NCBI RefSeq assembly: GCF_026627255.1
Contig: NZ_JAPNLM010000013.1
Span: 124,001 to 188,000, forward strand
Reading direction: 5' to 3'
Source of the DNA: Streptomyces antarcticus
GTDB taxonomy: Bacteria > Actinomycetota > Actinomycetes > Streptomycetales > Streptomycetaceae
DNA: 64,000 bases
Position 1 is the stretch's first letter, and each line of letters begins with the position of its first letter. Below, piece after piece: positions 57,876 through 64,000 of this stretch. The notes beneath the pieces are model-generated. The model did no database searches and had not been told where the DNA came from. It saw only the letters and a program-made list of their open reading frames with translations. A program made the position numbers and the translations under genes.

Positions 57876-59015
57876 GTGACGTTCCCGGTAGTCGGCATGG
57901 TCGGCGGCGGACAGCTCGCCCGCATGACCCACGAGGCGGGCATCCCCCTCGGCATCAAATTCAAGATCCTCAGTGACACCCCGCAGGACTCGGCGGCCCA
58001 GGTCGTGAGCGACGTCGTCATCGGCGACTATCGCGATCTGGAGACACTGCGCGCCTTCGCGCGCGGCTGCGACGTGATCACCTTCGATCACGAGCACGTG
58101 CCCACCGAGCACCTCCGGGCCCTGGAAGCGGACGGCATCCCCGTCCGCCCGGGGCCCGACGCGTTGGTGCACGCCCAGGACAAGGGGGTGATGCGCGCCA
58201 AGCTCGACGAGATCGGCGCGCCCAGCCCCCGCCACCGGATCGTGCGCGATCCGGCGGACGCGGCGGCCTTCGCGGACGAGGTGGGCGGCTTCCCCGTCAT
58301 CCTCAAGACGGTGCGCGGCGGGTACGACGGCAAGGGCGTGTGGTTCGTCCGCACCCCCGAGGACGCGGAGGCCCCGTTCAAGGCGGGCGTCCCGGTCCTC
58401 GCGGAGGAGAAGGTCGAGTACGTCCGCGAGCTCGCGGCCAACATCGTCCGCTCCCCGCACGGCCAGGCGGTGGCCTACCCCGTCGTGGAGTCCGTCCAGG
58501 TGGACGGGGTCTGCGACACGGTGATCGCCCCCGCCCCGAACCTCTCCGAAGAGCTCGCGGGCGAGGCCCAGACCCTCGCCCTGCGCATCGCCAAGGAGCT
58601 GGGCGTGACCGGCCACCTGGCCGTGGAGCTGTTCGAGACCACCGACGGCCGCATCCTGGTCAACGAGCTGGCCATGCGCCCGCACAACAGCGGCCACTGG
58701 ACCCAGGACGGCGCCGTCACCTCCCAGTTCGCCAACCACGTGCGCGCGGTCCTGGACCTCCCGCTGGGCGACCCGCGCCCCCGCGCCCGCTGGACGGTCA
58801 TGGCGAACGTGCTGGGCGGGGACTTCCCCGACATGTACGCGGCGTACCTGCACTGCATGGCCCACGACCCGCAGCTGAAGATCCACATGTACGGCAAGGA
58901 CGTGAAGCCCGGACGCAAGGTCGGCCACGTCAACACCTACGGCGACGACCTGGACGACGTGCTGGAGCGCGCACGCCACGCTGCCGACTACCTCAGAGGA
59001 ACGGTCACCGAATGA
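57876..59015 (+). CDS. purK: 5-(carboxyamino)imidazole ribonucleotide synthase
   Basis: This 379-residue ATP-grasp enzyme carboxylates aminoimidazole ribonucleotide in purine synthesis. Motifs are VGMVGGGQLARM, DVITFDHEHV, LKTVRGGYDGKG, EEKVEYVRELA, and NELAMRPHNSGHWT. GTG at 57876 is used; TACCCT lies six bases upstream, and a long open frame upstream is rejected. It overlaps purE by four bases. Confidence 0.96.
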   Translation: MTFPVVGMVGGGQLARMTHEAGIPLGIKFKILSDTPQDSAAQVVSDVVIGDYRDLETLRAFARGCDVITFDHEHVPTEHLRALEADGIPVRPGPDALVHAQDKGVMRAKLDEIGAPSPRHRIVRDPADAAAFADEVGGFPVILKTVRGGYDGKGVWFVRTPEDAEAPFKAGVPVLAEEKVEYVRELAANIVRSPHGQAVAYPVVESVQVDGVCDTVIAPAPNLSEELAGEAQTLALRIAKELGVTGHLAVELFETTDGRILVNELAMRPHNSGHWTQDGAVTSQFANHVRAVLDLPLGDPRPRARWTVMANVLGGDFPDMYAAYLHCMAHDPQLKIHMYGKDVKPGRKVGHVNTYGDDLDDVLERARHAADYLRGTVTE

Positions 59016-59548
59016 GCACCTCCGCCGCTGGTCCCGTCATCGGCATCGTCATGGGCTCCGACTCCGACTGGCCGGTCATGGAGGCCGCCGCCCAGGCCCT
59101 GGACGAGTTCGAGATCCCGTACGAGGTCGACGTCGTCTCCGCGCACCGGATGCCGCGCGAGATGGTCGCGTACGGGGAGCAGGCCGCCGGACGCGGCCTG
59201 AAGGCGATCATCGCCGGCGCGGGCGGGGCCGCCCACCTGCCGGGCATGCTCGCCTCCGTCACCCCGCTGCCGGTCATCGGCGTGCCGGTGCCGCTGAAAT
59301 ACCTCGACGGCATGGACTCGCTGCTGTCGATCGTCCAGATGCCCGCCGGAGTTCCCGTCGCCACCGTCTCGGTCGCCGGCGCGCGCAACGCCGGACTGCT
59401 CGCCGTACGGATGCTGGCCGCGCACGACCCGGAGCTGCTGGGCCGGATGCGGGAGTTCCAGCAGGAGCTGAACGACCAGGCCACCGACAAGGGCAAGCGA
59501 CTGCGGGCGAAGGTCGCGGGAGCGGACTCCTTCGGATTCGGCAAGTGA
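59012..59548 (+). CDS. purE: N5-CAIR mutase
   Basis: This 178-residue octamer-forming mutase acts on the product of PurK. The core motif is IGIVMGSDSDWPVM, and the others are YEVDVVSAHRMP, AIIAGAGGAAHLPGM, VTPLPVIGVPV and VSVAGARNAGLLA. It overlaps purK and the next dipeptidase gene by four bases at each end. Confidence 0.96.
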   Translation: MSTSAAGPVIGIVMGSDSDWPVMEAAAQALDEFEIPYEVDVVSAHRMPREMVAYGEQAAGRGLKAIIAGAGGAAHLPGMLASVTPLPVIGVPVPLKYLDGMDSLLSIVQMPAGVPVATVSVAGARNAGLLAVRMLAAHDPELLGRMREFQQELNDQATDKGKRLRAKVAGADSFGFGK

Positions 59549-60762
59549 GCGCCGCGCAGCGCCTGGACGAGGCGCGCGGGCTGCTGGCCGAGCACCCCGT
59601 CGTGGACGGCCACAACGACCTGCCCTGGGCGCTGCGCATGGGGTCCCCCCGTCCGGAGGACGGGGGGAAGGTGCGCTACGACCTGGCGCGGCGGGACATC
59701 GCGCAGGACCAGTCCGCCCACCTGCACACCGACATCCCCCGGCTGCGCGCCGGCGGGGTCGGGGCGCAGTTCTGGTCGGTGTACGTGCGCTCCGACTACG
59801 CGGGCGACGAGGCGGTCAGCGCCACCCTGGAGCAGATCGACGTCGTCGCCCAGCTGATCGACCGCTACCCCGGCGACCTGGTGCGGGCGCTGACGGCGGA
59901 CGACATGGAGGGGGCCCGCGCCGACGGCCGGATCGCCTCGCTGATGGGCGCCGAGGGCGGCCACTCGATCAACAACTCGCTGGCCACCCTGCGCGCCCTG
60001 TACCGGCTGGGCGTGCGGTACATGACGCTCACGCACAACGACACCATCGACTGGGCCGACTCGGCGACCGATGAGCCCCGCCACGGCGGCCTCACCGGCT
60101 TCGGCCGCGAGGTCGTCCGCGAGATGAACCGCGTCGGCATGCTGGTCGACCTCTCGCACGTGGCCGCGACGACGATGCGCGACGCGCTGGCCGTCTCGGC
60201 CGCGCCGGTGATCTTCTCGCACTCCTCCGCACGGGCGGTGTGCGACCACCCGCGCAACATCCCGGACGACGTGCTGGCGCTGCTGCCCGCCAACGGCGGG
60301 GTCGCGATGGCCACCTTCGTACCGAAGTTCATCCTCCCGGCCGCCGTCGAGTGGACCCTGGCCGCGGACGAGAACCTGCGGTCGCACGGTTTCCACCACC
60401 TCGACACCACGCCCGCGGCGATGGCCCTGCACCGGGCCTTCGAGGCGCGGCGCCCGCGCCCGGTGGCCAACGCCGCCACGGTGGCGGACCACCTGGACCA
60501 CATGCGCGCGGTGGCCGGGATCGACCACATCGGCATCGGCGGGGACTACGACGGCACCGCCTTCACCCCGTCCGGACTGGACGACGTGGCGGGCTACCCG
60601 AACCTGATCGCGGAACTGCTGGACCGCGGCTGGTCGAAGGCCGACCTGGCGAAGCTGACCTGGTCCAACGCGGTACGGGCGCTGCGCGACGCGGAATCGG
60701 TGGCGCGCGGTCTCGCGGAGACCCGGGGCCCGTCGAACGCGGTGATCCCGCCGGTGCCGTAG
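59545..60762 (+). CDS. Renal-dipeptidase-type (M19) zinc dipeptidase
   Basis: This 405-residue enzyme has intact metal ligands: the HxD in VVDGHNDLPW, the bridging Glu in MGAEGGHSI, His in LVDLSHVA, and FSHSSARAVCDHPRN, with the base Asp in GIGGDYDG. Relatives hydrolyse dipeptides, including D-containing ones. GTG overlaps the purE stop. A diverged paralogue follows. Confidence 0.93.
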   Translation: MSAAQRLDEARGLLAEHPVVDGHNDLPWALRMGSPRPEDGGKVRYDLARRDIAQDQSAHLHTDIPRLRAGGVGAQFWSVYVRSDYAGDEAVSATLEQIDVVAQLIDRYPGDLVRALTADDMEGARADGRIASLMGAEGGHSINNSLATLRALYRLGVRYMTLTHNDTIDWADSATDEPRHGGLTGFGREVVREMNRVGMLVDLSHVAATTMRDALAVSAAPVIFSHSSARAVCDHPRNIPDDVLALLPANGGVAMATFVPKFILPAAVEWTLAADENLRSHGFHHLDTTPAAMALHRAFEARRPRPVANAATVADHLDHMRAVAGIDHIGIGGDYDGTAFTPSGLDDVAGYPNLIAELLDRGWSKADLAKLTWSNAVRALRDAESVARGLAETRGPSNAVIPPVP

Positions 60763-60940
60763 GCCCGACGGGGCCCGCTGCGGGCCCGACGGGGCCCGCA
60801 GCCCGCAGCCCGGCGGATGTGATGACCTGGTGTGACCTGTCGGTTACACCCGAACGCCCCATCCGCCGGGCGATCCAGGCGTCCCACATGTCACGGTGGC
60901 ACCACCTCTCCCTGCTGCCGCCGAGACCGGAGCGAACGCC

Positions 60941-62083
60941 ATGGCCGACCTGCAGGATGAACCCCACTCCGTGGGCATCGGAGCGGAGTACCTCCCGGCT
61001 CCCGCGGTTCCCGCCGTTCCCGCGGCGCCGGCCGTTCCCGCGGCGCCGGCCGTTCCCGCGGCGCCGGCCGTTCCCGCGGCGCTGCCCTGCGCCCTCGACC
61101 GGGCCGCCGCGCTGCTGTCCGTGCATCCCGTCGCGGACGGGTGCAACACGCTCGTCTGGACCCTGCGCCAGAGCCCGTACCACGACATCGGCACCCCGGA
61201 CGCCGGCGTGGACACCGACATCCCGCGGTTGCGCGCCGGGGGAGTGGGGGCCCAGTTCTGGTCCCTGCTCGTGCCGTCGGGCCGCCCGGGCGGGGCCGCG
61301 GCCGCCGACCGGGTCGTCTCCGACACCCTGGAGCAGATCGACGTCGCACTGACCCTGGTGCGGGACTACCCCGACAGCCTCCTCCTCGGCCTGACCGCGG
61401 ACGACATGGCCGACGCCCGCAACCGCAACCGGATCGCCTCGTTCCTCGGCCCCGTCCCCGGCCGTACGCTGACCGACTCGCTGGGCGCGCTGCGCGCCTT
61501 CCACGCCCTGGGCGTACGCATCCTCGCGCCCGCCGGGGCGCCCTGGGCGCAGGACGGCCTGACGGCCTTCGGCCACGAGGTGGTCAAGGAGGCCAACCGG
61601 CTGGCCGTGCTGCTGGACCTCACCGACTGCCCGCCGGCGACCGCCTGCCAGGTGGCCGGGGCCTCGAAGGCGCCGGTGATCATCTCGAACACGGCGGCGG
61701 CCGCACTGAACCCCCACCCGGGCAACGTCACCGACGAGGTCCTGCTCGCGCTGCGGGCGGCCGACGGGCTGGCGATGGTCACCTTCGACCCCGCGCGCAC
61801 CGGCGACTCCCTGCACGCGGTGGCGGACCACGTGGACCACGTACGGGCCGTGGCGGGCCCGAACGCCGTCGGCCTCGGCGCCGCCTTCGGCTCCGAACCG
61901 GGCAGCCCCCGCCCGGCGGGCCTCACGGACCCCTCGGGCTACCCGAAGCTCATCGCGGAGCTGCTGGAGCGGGGCTGGCCGGAGGCCGACCTCGCCCTGC
62001 TGACCTGGGGCAACGCCCAGCGGGTGCTGCGCGACGCGGAGTTCACGTCCCGCGCGGCCCAGCACCGCCGCTCGTCGCCCTAG
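60941..62083 (+). CDS. M19 dipeptidase paralogue lacking metal ligands
   Basis: This 380-residue protein aligns with its neighbour along the whole length (DTDIPRLRAGGVGAQFWS, DTLEQIDVAL, LTADDMADAR, GYPKLIAELLERGW). The metal-site residues are lost: GHND is GCNT, AEGGHS is PVPGRT, LSH is LTD, SHSS is SNTA, GGDYD is GAAFG. The start follows ATG 60941. An AVPAAP repeat lies near the N-terminus. Probably not a peptidase; a binding or regulatory role is inferred. Confidence 0.9.
   Translation: MADLQDEPHSVGIGAEYLPAPAVPAVPAAPAVPAAPAVPAAPAVPAALPCALDRAAALLSVHPVADGCNTLVWTLRQSPYHDIGTPDAGVDTDIPRLRAGGVGAQFWSLLVPSGRPGGAAAADRVVSDTLEQIDVALTLVRDYPDSLLLGLTADDMADARNRNRIASFLGPVPGRTLTDSLGALRAFHALGVRILAPAGAPWAQDGLTAFGHEVVKEANRLAVLLDLTDCPPATACQVAGASKAPVIISNTAAAALNPHPGNVTDEVLLALRAADGLAMVTFDPARTGDSLHAVADHVDHVRAVAGPNAVGLGAAFGSEPGSPRPAGLTDPSGYPKLIAELLERGWPEADLALLTWGNAQRVLRDAEFTSRAAQHRRSSP
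61016..61087. repeat. 18-bp tandem repeat in the dipeptidase paralogue
   Basis: GTTCCCGCGGCGCCGGCC occurs three times in a row from 61016, with a partial fourth, encoding VPAAPA repeats. Confidence 0.8.
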
Positions 62084-62106
62084 CCGCCCGCGGGCGGCGG
62101 CGCCCC

Positions 62107-62469
62107 CTAGCCGGCGCAGAGGCACACCGGGTGCCCGGCCGGGTCGGCGTAGACCCGCCAGGAGCGGGCCCGGTCACCGGCGTCCAGGGGCACGGCCCCC
62201 AGGGCGAGGATGCGCTCCTCCGCCGCGTCGAGGTCCTCCACGGTCAGGTCCAGGTGGAACTGCTGCGAGCCCTCCGGGGCCGGCCACTTCGGCGGTACGT
62301 GGCCGGGGGCCAGCTGGAAGGCCAGCGGGGTGCCCCCGTGCCCCTCCAGGTCCACCCAGGTGTCGTCCCCGGTGCTGGGCGTGCCGCCCAGCAGGCCGGC
62401 GTAGAAGGCGGCGAGGGCGGGCGGGTCGGGACAGTCGAGGACGACGGTGCCGAGCGTGGCGACGGCCAT
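62107..62469 (-). CDS. VOC (glyoxalase/bleomycin-resistance) superfamily protein
   Basis: This 120-residue single VOC module has TVVLDCPDPPALAAFYAGLLGG, FQLAPGHVPPKWP, FHLDLTVEDLDAAEERILALG and the end YADPAGHPVCL. Substrate unknown. The gene diverges from the CGNR regulator over 95 bases containing two inverted repeats, suggesting it is a target. Confidence 0.9.
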   Translation of the reverse strand: MAVATLGTVVLDCPDPPALAAFYAGLLGGTPSTGDDTWVDLEGHGGTPLAFQLAPGHVPPKWPAPEGSQQFHLDLTVEDLDAAEERILALGAVPLDAGDRARSWRVYADPAGHPVCLCAG

Positions 62470-62481
62470 GGTTCTCTCCTA

Positions 62482-62516
62482 GCGGTTACCGGTAGATGAC
62501 TTCAAGCGGTAACCGC
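62482..62516. promoter_or_regulatory. Inverted repeat 1 near the VOC start
   Basis: GCGGTTACC (62482-62490) and GGTAACCGC (62508-62516) are perfect complements, 17 bases apart. The core GGTTACC is shared with the next repeat. Confidence 0.7.
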
Positions 62517-62525
62517 GACTCTACG

Positions 62526-62556
62526 CGTTACCTCTTGCCGAAGCCAAGAGGTAACG
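62526..62556. promoter_or_regulatory. Inverted repeat 2 over the CGNR promoter
   Basis: CGTTACCTCTTG (62526-62537) and CAAGAGGTAACG (62545-62556) form a perfect 12-bp inverted repeat with a seven-base spacer. Its right arm reaches the TAACGT element seven bases before the CGNR ATG, so it would block that promoter if bound. Confidence 0.78.
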
Positions 62557-62564
62557 TCGTGTCC

Positions 62565-63053
62565 ATGAGTGGACGCGCACCGGCACCCGGCGGGCTCGCA
62601 CTGGTGGAACAACTCGTCAACACGCTGAGCGTGGACACGGGGGACGACCGCCTCGCGGCCGAGTTCGGCCTGTCCGGCGCGGTCCTCGCGGACGCGGCGG
62701 AACTCCGCGAAGCGCTGCGCGAGGCCCTGTTCGCGCACGCGGGCCACGCGTTCCCGGCCGGCGCGGCCGACCGCCTGAACCGGCTGCTCGCCGCGGCCCC
62801 GCTGGCCGTACGCGTCGACGCGGCCGGCGCCGCGGTCCTGGTCCCCGCGGGGGAGCCGTCCCTGGCCTCGGGGGTCGCCGAGGCCGTCGCCGGGGCGGCC
62901 GCGGACGGCACCTGGCCCCGGCTGAAGGCCTGCGCGGCGGACGACTGCCGGTGGGCGTACTACGACCGCAGCCCGGCGGGCCGCGGCCGCTGGTGCAGCA
63001 TGTCGGCCTGCGGCAGCCGCGCCAAGATGCGCACCTACCGCGCCCGCGGCTGA
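62565..63053 (+). CDS. CGNR zinc-finger / ABATE-domain regulator
   Basis: This 162-residue protein has an N-terminal ABATE-like region (LALVEQLVNTLSV..., about 10-105). A C-terminal zinc finger follows, with Cys at KACAADDC and the second pair in WCSMSACGSRAKMRTYRAR. The CGNR tetrad reads CGSR here. Such proteins are putative DNA-binding stress regulators. ATG 62565 is seven bases after TAACGT. I infer autoregulation and control of the VOC gene through the two palindromes. Confidence 0.88.
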   Translation: MSGRAPAPGGLALVEQLVNTLSVDTGDDRLAAEFGLSGAVLADAAELREALREALFAHAGHAFPAGAADRLNRLLAAAPLAVRVDAAGAAVLVPAGEPSLASGVAEAVAGAAADGTWPRLKACAADDCRWAYYDRSPAGRGRWCSMSACGSRAKMRTYRARG

Positions 63054-63092
63054 CCGGCCGCGCCGGGGACGTACGCCGCGGCCGGAGACCGG

Positions 63093-64000
63093 CTACGCGC
63101 GCGGGCGGCCCATCGCGCGGTAGGTCCAGCCGGCCGCGCGCCAGCGCTCGGGGTCGAGGGCGTTGCGGCCGTCGAGGACGAGCGGGTCGGTGACGACCGA
63201 GGCCAGCTCGGCCGGGTCGAGGTCGCGGAACTCGCGCCACTCGGTCAGGTGCAGGACCACCTCGGCCCCGCGGGCCGCCGCGAGCGCGGAGTCGGCGTAC
63301 GCGAGGGTCGGGAAGACCCGCCGCGCGTTGTCCATGCCCTTGGGGTCGTAGACGGTGACCTGGCCGCCCTGCAGGTGGATCTGCCCGGCCACGTTCAGCG
63401 CGGGCGAGTCGCGGACGTCGTCCGAGTCGGGCTTGAACGTGGCGCCGAGCACGGCGACCCGCTTGCCGAGGAACGAGCCGCCGACCGCGTCGCGCGCCAG
63501 CTCGACCATGTGCCCGCGGCGCCGCATGTTGATGGAGTCGACCTCCCGCAGGAAGGTCAGCGCCTGGTCGGCGCCCAGCTCGCCGGCCCGCGCCATGAAG
63601 GCCCGGATGTCCTTGGGCAGGCAGCCGCCGCCGAAGCCGATGCCGGCCCGCAGGAACTTCTTGCCGATCCGCTCGTCGTGGCCGATGGCCTCCGCCAGCT
63701 TCACCACGTCGCCGCCGGCCGCCTCGCAGACCTCCGCCATCGCGTTGATGAAGGAGATCTTGGTCGCGAGGAAGGAGTTGGCGGCCGTCTTGACCAGTTC
63801 GGCGGTCGGGAAGTCGGTGATGACCAGCGGGGTCCCCTCCGACATCGGCGTCTCGTACACCTCCCGCAGCAGCTTCTCGCCGCGCTCGCCCTGGACGCCG
63901 ATCACGATCCGGTCCGGGTGCAGGGTGTCCTGCACGGCGAAGCCCTCGCGCAGGAACTCCGGGTTCCACGCCAGCTCCACGTCCGCGCCCGCCGGGGCCA
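63093..64000 (-). CDS. UDP-glucose/GDP-mannose 6-dehydrogenase family, truncated by window edge
   Basis: About 302 residues of the C-terminal part of a nucleotide-sugar dehydrogenase are visible; the N-terminal NAD domain lies outside. Visible motifs are NPEFLREGFA, LVKTAANSFLATKISFINAM, the catalytic Cys loop GIGFGGGCLPKDIRAF, FKPDSDDVRDSPA, and DGRNALD. It makes UDP-glucuronate-type sugars for surface polysaccharides. UDP-glucose as substrate is likely but not proven. Confidence 0.92.
   Translation of the reverse strand, partial: APAGADVELAWNPEFLREGFAVQDTLHPDRIVIGVQGERGEKLLREVYETPMSEGTPLVITDFPTAELVKTAANSFLATKISFINAMAEVCEAAGGDVVKLAEAIGHDERIGKKFLRAGIGFGGGCLPKDIRAFMARAGELGADQALTFLREVDSINMRRRGHMVELARDAVGGSFLGKRVAVLGATFKPDSDDVRDSPALNVAGQIHLQGGQVTVYDPKGMDNARRVFPTLAYADSALAAARGAEVVLHLTEWREFRDLDPAELASVVTDPLVLDGRNALDPERWRAAGWTYRAMGRPRA

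Overview
The window is 64 kb of very GC-rich DNA from a Streptomyces chromosome core. The codon usage is strongly G/C-ending, GTG starts are common, and the gene families are actinobacterial (Rpf-LysM, FtsB-DUF501-Ppx, class E sortase substrates). It also carries bldA, the UUA-decoding leucine tRNA. Gene order (mfd ... P450, two rpf, eno, ftsB, DUF501, ppx, ndh, cfa ... cystathionine beta-synthase ... hut ... two-component pair, purK-purE, dipeptidase, UDP-glucose dehydrogenase) matches the order I remember for other Streptomyces. I see no insertion sequence, prophage, integrase, CRISPR array or rRNA.

Layout. 0-13.7 kb: mfd; an HTH/N6-methylase-like protein with an altered catalytic motif; a membrane protein coupled to a soluble Ser/Thr kinase; a YfhO-family membrane protein running into a PIN-toxin remnant; a SurA_N lipoprotein; mazG; a globin-reductase. 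13.8-24.9 kb: a P450, two Rpf-LysM wall hydrolases (the second under a c-di-AMP riboswitch), enolase, ftsB, DUF501, ppx, type II NADH dehydrogenase preceded by a Rex-type operator, and a cyclopropane synthase-like methyltransferase. 25-36 kb: a MacB/FtsX-type ABC transporter, bldA, a Bax1-I-like membrane protein, small hypotheticals, a thiolase, an SGNH hydrolase and cystathionine beta-synthase.

36.4-41.4 kb is the most accessory-looking part: a small secreted four-cysteine protein followed by an ABC ATPase and two membrane proteins, with a stem-loop between peptide gene and transporter, then an RpiR/SIS regulator. 41.5-48.6 kb holds a PLP-dependent decarboxylase-like gene divergent from a histidine-utilisation operon (hutU, an M20 amidohydrolase, hutF, hutI), with an imperfect palindrome in the shared promoter.

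48.8-53.0 kb is a tight four-gene surface operon: two sortase-anchored proteins (LPQTG and LAETG) that share a domain, a DUF916-like protein and a neocarzinostatin-like membrane protein. It resembles Firmicute WxL surface clusters. 53-64 kb: a POT peptide transporter, a response regulator and histidine kinase, GtrA, purK-purE-dipeptidase (overlapping genes), a dipeptidase paralogue that has lost its metal ligands, a VOC protein divergent from a CGNR regulator across two strong inverted repeats, and a UDP-glucose dehydrogenase cut by the window edge.

The strongest candidates for new biology are the WxL-like surface operon, the metal-ligand-less dipeptidase paralogue, the secreted-peptide/ABC cassette, and the palindromes between the VOC and CGNR genes. 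All calls are from reading sequence only. Family names are recognised by motif, and no database search was run.
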